Assembly (NCBI GenBank): GCA_934270475.1
Contig: CAKQPS010000006.1
Span: forward strand, 1 to 64,000
Length of the DNA: 64,000 nucleotides
Reading direction: 5' to 3'
DNA from: an uncultured Alphaproteobacteria bacterium
GTDB taxonomy: Bacteria > Pseudomonadota > Alphaproteobacteria > RF32 > CAG-239
Every line of letters starts with the position of its first letter. The stretch's first letter is position 1. A model generated the notes under the pieces. The model made no database searches. It saw only the letters and a list, made by a program, of their open reading frames with translations, and was not told where the DNA came from. A program made the translations under genes and the position numbers. Below, in pieces: positions 7,506 through 16,379 of the stretch.

Positions 7506-8483
7506 TTAGCAGATAGAATCAAATTCTTTCTTTAACGAGCGGTCAAACAAACCGCGGATAGTTTTTTCTATGTCTGCATTTTCAAAAATAACTTTGTACA
7601 AAGCCTGACAAATCGGCATATCGATATGTTCTTTATCGGCAATGGCTTTTACGGCGCGTAAAGTATCTACGCCTTCCGCCAATTTGCCATAGCGTTCGCC
7701 TTTGGCAAACATTTCGCCGAACATACGGTTATGGCTGTTTTTAGAGAACAAGGTCGCCTCATAATCGCCAAGGTGAGCCAAGCCGTACGCCGATGCCGGA
7801 TTTCCGCCTTTAAATTTGATTAAACGTCCAACTTCTATCGGTGCGCGCGCCATTAAAGCGCCTTTCAAACCGTACCAGCCGAGTCCGTCCAAAATACCGG
7901 CAGCGATACCGATAACATTTTTCAGGGCTGCACCGACCTGATTGCCGATTAAATCTGAGCCGTAATAAAAACGAATGAGGTCGCTTTGCATAAATTTAAT
8001 AATACGGTCTTGAGTTTCTTCATCATAGCTGTCAATCACGGCGGCAGACGGAACTTTGCGCATATAGTCCTCTACATGCCCCGGACCGCCCAAGGTTGCA
8101 ATATGAATATTCTGTTTGATTTCTTCTTTGAAAACTTCTGCCAAAATTTTTGCCGACGGCTCTTCCAAGCCTTTCATTGCCAGCAAAAAGGTTTTGCCTT
8201 CCACATTATAGCCGTTGATTTGTTTGGCTAAGCTGCGCAGGTTCTGACAGCTGATAGAAATGATAATAAAATCATTTTTCAATGTTTCAGCCATATCAGA
8301 AGTCATTTTCATATTATCGCTTAAAGTCAGATATTCATTTTTACGGGTTGTTTTAAGCTCTTCAAAAGACGGAGCGCCTTCCATGCCATAAAGCAGCACG
8401 CCGTCGGTATGGCAGTAGTTTGCCACATACCAGGCTAAAAATGTTCCCCAGCGACCGCAGCCGATTACAGATACTTGTGTCAT
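7506..8483 (-). CDS. gpsA: NAD(P)-dependent glycerol-3-phosphate dehydrogenase
   Basis: 325 residues; makes sn-glycerol-3-phosphate from dihydroxyacetone phosphate for phospholipid synthesis. The Rossmann loop GCGRWGTFLA is at 8-17; LAMKGLE, LGGPGHVEDY, the catalytic Lys in GAALKNVIGIAAG and the LGDYEATLFS region follow. It starts at ATG 8483 with GAGG upstream. The sequence is somewhat divergent from E. coli GpsA (GxGRWG instead of GxGSWG) but has all landmarks. Confidence 0.93.
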   Translation of the reverse strand: MTQVSVIGCGRWGTFLAWYVANYCHTDGVLLYGMEGAPSFEELKTTRKNEYLTLSDNMKMTSDMAETLKNDFIIISISCQNLRSLAKQINGYNVEGKTFLLAMKGLEEPSAKILAEVFKEEIKQNIHIATLGGPGHVEDYMRKVPSAAVIDSYDEETQDRIIKFMQSDLIRFYYGSDLIGNQVGAALKNVIGIAAGILDGLGWYGLKGALMARAPIEVGRLIKFKGGNPASAYGLAHLGDYEATLFSKNSHNRMFGEMFAKGERYGKLAEGVDTLRAVKAIADKEHIDMPICQALYKVIFENADIEKTIRGLFDRSLKKEFDSIC

Positions 8484-8571
8484 AATAACCTCACTTTATT
8501 AAATTATATTCAGCATTATCAGTCAAAGCAGATAAATTGGCAATCTAAACTAGCAAGAAATCAACAGCTAT

Positions 8572-8937
8572 TTATTTCAAAAAATCTTTGTGCAGGCGAC
8601 CGCGGACAGCTTGCACATAGTTATAGTCTCTAAAAGAATCATAAGCATGATTAAAACTGTCTGTTCCGTAAATGTAGAAAACTTTGTTTGCAATATTGCG
8701 GATAGCGGAATCTATAGTTTCAAAAGCGGCGTTATAATCGCGGTCAAAATTATTGCGTTTTTTATGCTGGACAATGTCGTGATAGGCGGAAATAGCCTCA
8801 ATGGTTTTGTTAGCAAAATCATTATTACCTTTTTCTTGAAACAAGTGCATAATCTTCATGGTTGTTTGATAAAAACACTTGTTAACCAAAATATTTCTTT
8901 GTTTTGTGTTGTATCCGTCAACAATCATTCGCTTCAT
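8572..8937 (-). CDS. Hypothetical protein
   Basis: 121 residues, basic, predicted helical, with many Asn, Tyr and Phe; no signal peptide or membrane segment. I do not recognise the family. ATG 8937 has GGAG very close upstream; ATG 8928 is an alternative. It sits 88 bases upstream of gpsA on the same strand with no clear terminator between, so they may share a transcript. The plus-strand frame over it is considered a shadow because this frame has the better start and composition. Confidence 0.65.
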   Translation of the reverse strand: MKRMIVDGYNTKQRNILVNKCFYQTTMKIMHLFQEKGNNDFANKTIEAISAYHDIVQHKKRNNFDRDYNAAFETIDSAIRNIANKVFYIYGTDSFNHAYDSFRDYNYVQAVRGRLHKDFLK

Positions 8938-8973
8938 TTCTCCGCAAATACGAAAAGTAATATAGCAAAGTTT

Positions 8974-8994
8974 AAGGGGCTTTGCAAGCCCCTT
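8974..8994 (-). terminator. Hairpin after mlaC
   Basis: AAGGGGCTT-TGC-AAGCCCCTT is a nine-base-pair perfect hairpin directly after the mlaC stop. The T tract is poor, so it may be a weak terminator or a 3' stabiliser. Confidence 0.6.
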
Positions 8995-9000
8995 ATGAAA

Positions 9001-9591
9001 TTATTTTAAACGCGCGCGTAAATCTTTGATTAAACCGTCAATTCCGGTCGGTGATTTTTTTATATACGCCGTATATTCGCTGCGTGCGGTCTGTGCCAAA
9101 CTAACGTTTTCTATAATAATGTCAACAATGCGCAAACGTCCGTTTGTTTCTTTAACCCGCCATTTTACCGATGCCGGCGCGCCTTCTTCCATCGGCACTT
9201 GAGTATTTACAAAAATTTGGTCGGCAGATTTTGAATTTTCCGTACCCAAAAACTCAAAGTGCTTGCCTTTAAATTCATTGAAACGTTCAGACCAAGTTTG
9301 AATATTCAGTTTGCGGTAAACATCAATAAAATCAGTGCGCTGCTGAGGAGTAGAAGTTTTCCAATAGCGTCCCAAAACAAACTTGCCGATAAAATCCAAA
9401 TCCAAATCTTCATTAAAAAGCTTGGTGAAACGAGCCTTTTTTTCTGTTTCCGAAACATTGGAATTTATCAATTCTTCAATACCTTGCTGCGTTGTCTTTT
9501 TTATAAAATCTTCGGCGGCAGCGCCATTGACGGCGGCATTAGCCTGCGAGCAGAACAAAGTTAAAAATAAAAAAGCAAAAAGTTTTTTCAT
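9001..9591 (-). CDS. mlaC: Phospholipid-binding periplasmic protein MlaC
   Basis: 196 residues with a signal peptide (cleavage after QANA, about residue 19). It matches the MlaC/Ttg2D family, which carries phospholipid between the outer-membrane MlaA complex and the inner-membrane MlaFEDB transporter: an ISAxxLGRYWK-like FVLGRYWKTSTPQQRTDF core and the KWRVKETNGRLRIVDIIIENVS segment. It lies 20 bases behind mlaA. The mlaFED genes are not in this window. Confidence 0.92.
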   Translation of the reverse strand: MKKLFAFLFLTLFCSQANAAVNGAAAEDFIKKTTQQGIEELINSNVSETEKKARFTKLFNEDLDLDFIGKFVLGRYWKTSTPQQRTDFIDVYRKLNIQTWSERFNEFKGKHFEFLGTENSKSADQIFVNTQVPMEEGAPASVKWRVKETNGRLRIVDIIIENVSLAQTARSEYTAYIKKSPTGIDGLIKDLRARLK

Positions 9592-9611
9592 TAGTCCGAT
9601 TCCTTTTTTAG

Positions 9612-10379
9612 TTATTCATCATCTTCATCAAAGTCAAAATCATAGCTAGCAACTGAATTTTCGGTATCTGCGCTTTGGCAGGCGCCGATTTTCAGACGGT
9701 TTTGCACATATGCTGATTTTACCATGCTGTACGGGTCAACTGCGTTGGCGGTTAAGTTATCCACCAGCTCTAAATTTTCTTCACGCACGCTGACAAAGCC
9801 CAAAGCTGTTAAGCCGTAAATAAAGCTGTAGCGTTTCCAGTCTTGCCCGAAATTGATATATTGGTTAGACCAATAAAGCGGGTCGGCAACGGCGTCGGCA
9901 GCCATACCAGTTGCAGCTCGAGGAGTGCTTGGACCCAGCAGCGGTAATACCACAAACGGACCGTCAGGCACGCACCAAGCAGCCAAAGTTTTATCAAATC
10001 CGGTTTTATTTGCCGGCAGATTCCAGCCTGATGCCACATCAAACATACCAAGCAAGCCCAAGGTGCTGTTTACGGTAAAACGCCCCAATGATTTGCCTGA
10101 ATCAGCAAAGTTTCCCTGCAGTGAATGATTTATGGTTGTTGCCGGTTCTCTGAGATTGCTGAAAAAGTTACTGACGCGTTCGCGTACAAATTTTGTGGTT
10201 ACGGCGCGATAGCCTTTTGCCAGCGGTTTCAGCACATAATCGTCAACTTTCATATTAAAATTAAACATAGCGCGGTTATAAGTTTCCATAGCGCTGTCAT
10301 CTTCATCGGCATAAACCGGTGAACAGCATAACAGAGCGGTGCCGGCGGCAAATATCGCAATTTTTTTTGAATAAAGCAT
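9612..10379 (-). CDS. mlaA: Outer-membrane phospholipid transport protein MlaA (VacJ family)
   Basis: 255 residues from ATG 10379, which has AGGGG upstream; the frame extends 47 codons further but that stretch is not family-like. MlaA removes phospholipid from the outer leaflet of the outer membrane and hands it to MlaC. Diagnostic stretches: YNRAMFNFN, VRERVSNFFSNLREP, NHSLQGN, RFTVNSTLGLLGMFDVA and FVVLPLLGPSTPR. The signal peptide ends PVYA; a classic lipobox is not obvious (TALLCC), so lipidation is uncertain. The C-terminus is acidic (DFDFDEDDE). Confidence 0.93.
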   Translation of the reverse strand: MLYSKKIAIFAAGTALLCCSPVYADEDDSAMETYNRAMFNFNMKVDDYVLKPLAKGYRAVTTKFVRERVSNFFSNLREPATTINHSLQGNFADSGKSLGRFTVNSTLGLLGMFDVASGWNLPANKTGFDKTLAAWCVPDGPFVVLPLLGPSTPRAATGMAADAVADPLYWSNQYINFGQDWKRYSFIYGLTALGFVSVREENLELVDNLTANAVDPYSMVKSAYVQNRLKIGACQSADTENSVASYDFDFDEDDE

Positions 10380-10511
10380 TTTAACCCCTTTAATTTTCGC
10401 TTTAATATATAGGCAGAAGTGTTGAAAATCAAGGAAAAATTTAGATTTATCATCGTAAAAGCAAAGTAAAGGCAAAAATTGCGGATATACGTTATAAATA
10501 TATAAAGTCGC

Positions 10512-10548
10512 AAAAAACACCGCGGATTAAAAAATCGGCGGTGTTTTT
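10512..10548 (-). terminator. Rho-independent terminator
   Basis: ACACCGCGGATT pairs with AATCGGCGGTGT, with a T run on the minus strand; it closes the gene ending at 10551. Confidence 0.85.
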
Positions 10549-10550
10549 GT

Positions 10551-11480
10551 TTAGCAGGACTCTAAAAGTGGATTGTCGGTTATTTTAGCATAATCATACA
10601 CCGGTTTTGAGTCTGCAGCCTTAGGACTGAACTTTTGCGCCGTTTGCGTAAAAATCTGATTTTTCAGGTGTAAAAGTTCAACACATTTTTGCAGGTTAAT
10701 TTTTTGTTTGCGGCGCTTTGCCAAAAACTCAAGCGTTTTCAAAAACAAATCAACCGGTTTCATCAGCGTAAAATTCGCCGGAATATCCTCCAAAATGCGG
10801 GAAAACAAGATTTCTCGTTCTTTCATCAGCACAATGGTTTCGTCCAATCCCTGAACCACGCTGGTCAGAATGCGGCTGGTTTTGTTATAAGTAGCCTCAT
10901 TAGAAGCGTTGCGCGGCAGCTCGTCAAAAAGCGATGAAGTATATTCATCAAGAGTTTTGAAATTAAGCTTGTCACCAAACAAATAAGCGTCATAGCCTTG
11001 CTTACGCGCCTCATCTAAATCGGCAATTTCCGGCTGGACAGAGTCAATGTCAACAGCCAAACACACCGGCAGCATCAACGGCAGTTTGTCGCGGTAAAAA
11101 TGCAGCAGAGTGGCAAACGCATTCAATGGCTTGTCCGGCTTTGTCAACGCGGCGCAGTCCCAGTCAATATAGGTTTGCAGCAGTTGCTTTACCTTATATT
11201 GCGGATATTCCACGTGGTGCGGCTGGTGTTTGCGGTGAAAGGATTGAACTTGCAGTTCATTCAGCCACGGCAGCAAATACAAAATCAACTTATCGCAGTC
11301 GTGAAACCAGCCTCCGAGCGAATATCTGCCGGTGAGCTCATGCTCGCGCTCCAAAAAAGCCAGCTTATGCTCCAGCGTATAGGCAATGGCGGGAATCCTC
11401 CAATGACCGTCGGCTTTCCATTGGCTGCTGACTTTGCTTAAAATCCGTCGTAAAGGATTGTTTAAAAAGTTTATAGCCAT
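10551..11480 (-). CDS. Hypothetical protein, DUF5662-like N-terminal domain
   Basis: 309 residues, cytosolic. The first 150 residues carry a His/Asp pattern resembling metal-binding HD-like proteins: an HDCDKL motif, then HRKHQPHHVEYP and TYIDWDCA. This recalls DUF5662-type domains (HDLSK, NHHPEY, EMxxDW), but the match is by eye only. The rest is helical and charged with no known motif. It stands alone between mlaA and dinB, with a terminator after it. Function unknown. Confidence 0.75.
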   Translation of the reverse strand: MAINFLNNPLRRILSKVSSQWKADGHWRIPAIAYTLEHKLAFLEREHELTGRYSLGGWFHDCDKLILYLLPWLNELQVQSFHRKHQPHHVEYPQYKVKQLLQTYIDWDCAALTKPDKPLNAFATLLHFYRDKLPLMLPVCLAVDIDSVQPEIADLDEARKQGYDAYLFGDKLNFKTLDEYTSSLFDELPRNASNEATYNKTSRILTSVVQGLDETIVLMKEREILFSRILEDIPANFTLMKPVDLFLKTLEFLAKRRKQKINLQKCVELLHLKNQIFTQTAQKFSPKAADSKPVYDYAKITDNPLLESC

Positions 11481-11590
11481 AATAATAAAAATTAAAAATT
11501 ACAGATTATTTGCAGTGTATAATATATTTATAAAAAGTCAACGATTTTGTCTAAGAGGTGCCGTGTTGAATAACCGGATAAGAGATATTG

Positions 11591-11634
11591 ACAATGCTGC
11601 TGTTCTTATATATTTTAGAACAAAAATAGAACAA
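11591..11634 (+). promoter_or_regulatory. SOS (LexA) box and promoter of dinB
   Basis: GAAC-N7-GAAC at 11618-11632 is, on the other strand, GTTC-N7-GTTC, the consensus LexA operator of alphaproteobacteria. A further GTTC at 11602-11605 makes GTTC-N12-GAAC. A promoter-like TTGACA (11588-11593) with TATTTT (11611-11616) lies just ahead, so bound LexA would block the start site. The dinB ATG is 13 bases downstream. Confidence 0.75.
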
Positions 11635-11644
11635 TGAGGTAAAT

Positions 11645-12796
11645 ATGTCTACAATAGCTTTAGTGGATTGCGATAGCTTTTTTGTTTCGTGCGAGCAGGC
11701 GGATAACACTAGTCTGCGCGGCAAAGCCGTGTGCGTTGTTTCGGGCGGTAACGGATGTGTGGTTTCGCGTTCGCGGGAGGCAAAGCAAGCCGGCGTTAAA
11801 ATGGGGCAGCCGTGTTTTATGGCAAAAAAAGAATTTCCGAATGTTATTTACATTAACGGAAGACATGGGCGCTATGAGGAATATTCCGCTAAAGTGATGG
11901 CTTGTCTTAAAAATTTTACGCCTGATGTTGAAGTTTGTTCCATTGACGAAGCGTATATGAATCTGCACGGCTTGGATAAGCTGTATAAAAAAGATTTTGC
12001 TTCGCTTGCGGCGTCTATACGTCAATCCGTTTGGCAAAACTGCCAAATTCCGGTGTCCATCGGCATCAGTTCTTCTAAGTTATTAGCCAAACTAGCCAGC
12101 GACAAAGCCAAAAACAACGGCGGTGTTTGCTTGATAGAGCAAGGCGATATACCAAAAGTCCTAAGCGAAACGCAGTTGGAAGATGTCTGCGGATTTGGGC
12201 GTCAGCATACGGCAAAAATGAAAATGTCGGGCATTTTTAACTGCCGAGAGTTTGTGGAGCAAACAGATAGTTGGGTGCGTAAAAATTTAGGAATTAACGG
12301 ACTTAATTTGAAATATGAATTGCAGGGTTTTGCCGTGAATAAACTGGAAACCTCTCACGGCTTGCCTAAGTCCATACAAAATACTTCCGCACTTAGTAAA
12401 TTTACTTCAGATATAGATGTTTTGCGCTCGTCGTTAAAGTATCATGTACATGCTTCCGGTAAAAAACTGCGTGAGTATAATTGCTTTTGCAAAAGTGTAG
12501 GGGTAATGCTGCGTACTAAGGATTTTAGAGTTTACAGCGGCTATGTGAAACTGCCGCAGCCGACCAACGGCGAACGGGAGATTTTTATGGCGGCGCAGAG
12601 TCTTTTGCCGAAAATATATTTGCCGGACACGCTCTATCGCAGTACCGGCGTAATGTTGGAAAATTTGCAGAGCGATAAGGATTTTCAGCCGTTGCTGTTT
12701 GCCGAACCTGAATATAAAGATGACAAAATAAGCCGTGTTTTAGATGAACTGGAGCAAAAATTCGGCAAAGATGTAGTAAAAAACGGGCTGTTCTGA
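11645..12796 (+). CDS. dinB: Y-family DNA polymerase (DinB/UmuC type)
   Basis: 383 residues of an error-prone translesion polymerase. Catalytic carboxylates are present: Asp8 in VDCDSFF, and Asp101/Glu102 in CSIDEAY; the palm motif SIGISSSKLLAKLASDKAK follows. Wording such as the CVVSRSREAKQAGVKMG and the length near 380 lean towards the UmuC side of the family; no UmuD gene is adjacent. A clear SOS box precedes it, so DNA damage should induce it. The RBS is GAGG seven bases before ATG. Confidence 0.92.
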   Translation: MSTIALVDCDSFFVSCEQADNTSLRGKAVCVVSGGNGCVVSRSREAKQAGVKMGQPCFMAKKEFPNVIYINGRHGRYEEYSAKVMACLKNFTPDVEVCSIDEAYMNLHGLDKLYKKDFASLAASIRQSVWQNCQIPVSIGISSSKLLAKLASDKAKNNGGVCLIEQGDIPKVLSETQLEDVCGFGRQHTAKMKMSGIFNCREFVEQTDSWVRKNLGINGLNLKYELQGFAVNKLETSHGLPKSIQNTSALSKFTSDIDVLRSSLKYHVHASGKKLREYNCFCKSVGVMLRTKDFRVYSGYVKLPQPTNGEREIFMAAQSLLPKIYLPDTLYRSTGVMLENLQSDKDFQPLLFAEPEYKDDKISRVLDELEQKFGKDVVKNGLF

Positions 12797-12918
12797 AAAT
12801 CCGATTAGCCGAATAGGAAGAGAGGAAGGCAGCCTGTCTTTTTGCCTTTACTTTCCATATTTAATTTGCTAAATTTTTTAACAGAAAATGTTAACGTGTT
12901 AATTGAAGGCGGTTTTAG

Positions 12919-13731
12919 ATGTCGGACAGCGGATTTATAAGTTTGGAAAATGACAAGGCAAAATGCAAATTGGCGCTGTGGGGTGCAGATTTGCTGTCAT
13001 ATCAGCCCAAGGGCGAAGAAAATGATGTTTTTTGGCTGGGAAATTTGAATAAGTTTGACCATATTCAAGCTATCCGCGGCGGAGTACCGGTTTGCTGGCT
13101 GCGTTTTGCGGCGGAAAAATTGAATGATAATCTGCCGCGCCACGGCTTTGCCCGTATTTCGGACTGGCAAGTGCAAAACATTGTTTCCACTGTTCAAAAA
13201 TCGGAAATTGAATTGTTTTTACAGCCTGATGCAAAATATAATCTGCCGGTAACCGCCAAGCTTTTTATTAAAGTTTCAGATAAGCTTGAGTATGTTTTAG
13301 AAACCACGAACAACGGCGCCGAAGAGTTTGTTTTCAGCGAGGCTCTGCATTGCTATTTTAAGGTTAGTTTGTTGGAAAATGTCACCATAAAAGGTTTGAA
13401 AGGGCATAAATATAAAAGCTCTTTAGACGGTAAAATTTATGAGCTTGCCGAAGATTTGCATATTGACGGCGAATTTGACGCGGCGTTTCAAAATCATTCC
13501 GGTAATATCGAAATTGTTGACAGCGGCTATAAGCGGAAAATCTGCCTTGAAAAACAAGGCTCAAAGTCTACGGTGGTGTGGAATCCTGCTAAGGACTTAG
13601 CTGAAATGTCAGCGGGGCAGTATAAGCAATTTGTTTGTGTCGAGCCGGCAAATCAGGGAGATTGCTTTGTACGTTTGAAGCCACACGAAAAGCACCGCAT
13701 AGCCATGACTGTTCATATTGAACATTTGTGA
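12919..13731 (+). CDS. Glucose-6-phosphate 1-epimerase-like protein (YeaD family)
   Basis: 270 residues of the galactose-mutarotase fold. Family landmarks of the D-hexose-6-phosphate mutarotases are visible: AIRGGVPVCWLRF, PRHGFAR, SEALHCYFKVS with the catalytic His, and VWNPAKDLAEM followed by FVCVEPAN. It interconverts alpha and beta anomers of a phosphorylated hexose. It is monocistronic and has a terminator. A palindrome TTAACA-N5-TGTTAA (12878-12894) sits upstream and may be regulatory. Confidence 0.88.
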   Translation: MSDSGFISLENDKAKCKLALWGADLLSYQPKGEENDVFWLGNLNKFDHIQAIRGGVPVCWLRFAAEKLNDNLPRHGFARISDWQVQNIVSTVQKSEIELFLQPDAKYNLPVTAKLFIKVSDKLEYVLETTNNGAEEFVFSEALHCYFKVSLLENVTIKGLKGHKYKSSLDGKIYELAEDLHIDGEFDAAFQNHSGNIEIVDSGYKRKICLEKQGSKSTVVWNPAKDLAEMSAGQYKQFVCVEPANQGDCFVRLKPHEKHRIAMTVHIEHL

Positions 13732-13742
13732 TTAGCTGCAAT

Positions 13743-13773
13743 AAAAAACGCCGGTCAATGCCGGCGTAATTTT
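13743..13773. terminator. Rho-independent terminator
   Basis: ACGCCGG pairs with CCGGCGT around TCAATG, with A and T runs either side; it lies between the converging epimerase and deoA genes and overlaps the deoA 3' end. Confidence 0.8.
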
Positions 13774-15082
13774 ATATTTTCAGCAAAATCGGATCATGCA
13801 CCGGCGGCTGTTTGTCGCGTATTTCAATCGCGGCAAGCAAATCGGCTTGCGCTTGTGCAAATTCGCTTTCTTCGTCATAGTGCACAACGGCAAGCGGGGT
13901 GCGTCCGGCTTCTGCCAAATCTCCGATTTGCGCAAATTCGGTGTAGCCTGTGCTTAAATTCAGTTTTTGCCCCGGAACGGTGCGTCCACCGTGCAGTTTT
14001 ATTATGCTGACGCCGATAGCGCGGGTGTCCATTGCGCAAACATAGCCGTCGGTTGCCGCATATATCGGTTTTTGATATTTCGCTTTCGGCAGCATAGTTT
14101 CATATTTTTCAACAAAAGATTTTGAACCGCCGAGAGCTGCTACCATTTCTCCGAATTTTTCCAGCGCCGCGCCTGATTTATGTACTTTTTCCAGCAATTC
14201 AAAAGCTTCATTCAAGGTACGGCAGCGCCCGCATTGCAAAAGTAATTCGGCGCCAAGCTCTTTGGTTACGGTATCCAGCCGCTTGTTAACGTTTTGATTT
14301 TTCAAATAGTCGACAGCTTCTTTAATTTCCACGGCATTGCCTGCAGACCAGCCCAAAACCTGATTCATATCGGTTAAAACGGCTCGGGTTTGCGTGCCGG
14401 CGTGGTTTGCCACATCTACAATAGATTGTGCCAAGGTTTTAGCGTCTTCAAAATTTCCCATAAACGCGCCGTTGCCGCATTTCAAATCCATAACCAAATA
14501 TTGCAGACCGGCGGCAAGCTTTTTAGAAAGAATAGAGGCTGTAATCAAAGGAATAGATTCGACAGTGCTGCAAACATCGCGGATAGCGTAAATTTTTTTA
14601 TCTGCCGGAGCCAAATTTGAGGTTTGACCGATAATGGCGCAGCCTACTTTCTTTACGGTTTTTTTGAACAAATCTATTGAGGCTTGAGTGTTGTAACCGG
14701 AAATTGCTTCCAGCTTGTCAATGGTTCCGCCCGTATGCCCCAAGCCGCGGCCGGCAATCATCGGCACATAAACATCGCAGGCAGCAAGCAGCGGAGCCAG
14801 CATCAGGCTGACTTTGTCGCCAACGCCGCCGCTGGAGTGCTTGTCAACAATCGGCTTGTCAAATCCTTTCCAGTCCAAAACATCGCCGGAATCGCGCATA
14901 GCCAATGTCAAAGCTGCGGTTTCAGCGGCGTTAAATCCATTTAAAAACACAGCCATAGTCAACGCCGCAACCTGAATGTCTGCAACTTCGCCGGTTGCCA
15001 TTCCTTTTATAAAACAGTTGATTTCTTCACTGCTTAAAGTTTCACGATTGCGTTTACGGCGTATAATCTCTTGAGGTATCAT
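13772..15082 (-). CDS. deoA: Thymidine phosphorylase
   Basis: 436 residues; splits thymidine with phosphate into thymine and 2-deoxyribose-1-phosphate. The signature SGDVLDW...KHSSGGVGDKVS phosphate-binding loop and GRGLGHTGGTIDKLE motif are present, as is the C-terminal swivel domain with the GGR segment. It starts at ATG 15082 with AAGGAG upstream. It is the last gene of a cdd-punA-deoA salvage operon, 10 bases behind punA. Confidence 0.95.
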   Translation of the reverse strand: MIPQEIIRRKRNRETLSSEEINCFIKGMATGEVADIQVAALTMAVFLNGFNAAETAALTLAMRDSGDVLDWKGFDKPIVDKHSSGGVGDKVSLMLAPLLAACDVYVPMIAGRGLGHTGGTIDKLEAISGYNTQASIDLFKKTVKKVGCAIIGQTSNLAPADKKIYAIRDVCSTVESIPLITASILSKKLAAGLQYLVMDLKCGNGAFMGNFEDAKTLAQSIVDVANHAGTQTRAVLTDMNQVLGWSAGNAVEIKEAVDYLKNQNVNKRLDTVTKELGAELLLQCGRCRTLNEAFELLEKVHKSGAALEKFGEMVAALGGSKSFVEKYETMLPKAKYQKPIYAATDGYVCAMDTRAIGVSIIKLHGGRTVPGQKLNLSTGYTEFAQIGDLAEAGRTPLAVVHYDEESEFAQAQADLLAAIEIRDKQPPVHDPILLKI

Positions 15083-15092
15083 AGCAATCTCC

Positions 15093-15890
15093 TTAATATT
15101 GCGCTAAATAGTTTTTGATAAGAGTTTCCAATTTTTTAGAAGATTTTTCGACTTGCGCCAGCACATCTTGATGATTTTGCACTTCGGCGGTTAAGCCGGT
15201 TCCTAAGTTGGAAATAACTGAAAAAGCCAAAACTTTTATACCTTTATGCACCGCCGAAATAACTTCCGGCACGGTGGACATTCCAACGGCGTCGGCCCCA
15301 AACATTCGAAAAAGTTTAACTTCGCTCGGGGTTTCATAATTTGGTCCCATAGCAAATAAATATACTCCTTCAAATAATTGAATATCCAAAGTTTTTGCCA
15401 AATTTTTTACAATGCTGCGGGTATTGGCATCATAAGCGTTGCTCATATCGGGAAAATACGGCTCTTCATGCGGACCAATCAGCGGATTGCGGGCGCTGAA
15501 ATTGATATGGTCTTTTATCAGCATAAGGCTTCCCGCCGGCATATTGACGTCCAAAGAGCCGGCGGCGTTGGTGATAATCAGCTGCTGTACGCCCAAAGCT
15601 GCCAGCAAGCCGATAACCTCGGCAATCAGCTGCGGGGCAATTCCTTCGTATAAATGAAAACGACCTTCCATGCAAATTACCTTGTGCGAACCGATTTTAC
15701 CAGCGGCAAAACGTCCTTTGTGTCCGGCAACCGTGGTTTGTGGAAAATCAGGAATATCGGCATAGTTAATATAAATCGGATTTTCGACTGCTTGGCTTAC
15801 GCCGTCTAAGCCTGAGCCCAAAATCAGCGCCGTGTCGGGGCTAAAGCCGTTTAAGCATTGTTTGATGTAGTTAAGCGAATTATTCAGCAT
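15093..15890 (-). CDS. punA: Purine nucleoside phosphorylase
   Basis: 265 residues of the trimeric PNP type, which phosphorolyses inosine and guanosine. Seen: ILGSGLDGV phosphate loop, GHKGRF, the EGRFHLYEG stretch, NAAGSLD, and GMSTVPEVISA. It begins inside the end of cdd (ATG 15890 overlaps the cdd stop by 11 bases) and so is probably translationally coupled. Confidence 0.93.
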   Translation of the reverse strand: MLNNSLNYIKQCLNGFSPDTALILGSGLDGVSQAVENPIYINYADIPDFPQTTVAGHKGRFAAGKIGSHKVICMEGRFHLYEGIAPQLIAEVIGLLAALGVQQLIITNAAGSLDVNMPAGSLMLIKDHINFSARNPLIGPHEEPYFPDMSNAYDANTRSIVKNLAKTLDIQLFEGVYLFAMGPNYETPSEVKLFRMFGADAVGMSTVPEVISAVHKGIKVLAFSVISNLGTGLTAEVQNHQDVLAQVEKSSKKLETLIKNYLAQY

Positions 15891-16284
15891 TTTTCATATC
15901 TCCGGCTTTAAAAAATTTCGGTAAAAGTTCATACAAGCGGAATGAGGTGATTTTTCCATTTAAATCAGCGCTTAAAACCACAGTGTTTTCATCGCCGAAT
16001 TCCAAAATTTTTTGCATGCAGTTTCCGCAAGGCAAAATTTGCGCCGTGTCCGCCACAATTAAAATTCGGCTTATGGCAGTTTCACCGCCGGCTATCATTG
16101 CCGATATAGCTCCGGCTTCGGCGCAGGTGCCGCACGGATAGGAAGCGTTTTCCACATTGCAGCCGCCGAATAGTTTGCCGTTTTTGCTCAAAATTGCCGC
16201 GCCGACCTTAAAATGCGAATAAGGAGCATAAGCATTGAGCCGGCATTTTGCCGCCAATTCAAACAATTCTTTAGTATTTTCCAT
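15880..16284 (-). CDS. cdd: Cytidine deaminase
   Basis: About 134 residues from the ATG at 16284 (MENTKELFELA); the frame is open 18 codons further to a GTG but the family start is the ATG. The zinc site is complete: NVENASYPCGTCAEAGAI (CAE motif) and LPCGNCMQKILEF (PCxxC). It deaminates cytidine and deoxycytidine to uridine. First gene of the cdd-punA-deoA operon, divergent from the AsmA-family gene. Confidence 0.93.
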   Translation of the reverse strand: MENTKELFELAAKCRLNAYAPYSHFKVGAAILSKNGKLFGGCNVENASYPCGTCAEAGAISAMIAGGETAISRILIVADTAQILPCGNCMQKILEFGDENTVVLSADLNGKITSFRLYELLPKFFKAGDMKNAE

Positions 16285-16379
16285 AGTTTTACCCCGTTTG
16301 TGAAAAAAATATTGATTTATTGTAGGGATAAGATACACTAAAAGTCAAGTTTATCTTTTTATCCGGTGGGAGAAAAACG

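Noticed and set aside
8590..9009. Plus-strand frame of 139 codons over the small hypothetical gene
   Set aside because: No RBS, runs through the hairpin and into mlaC; the minus-strand frame is better supported.
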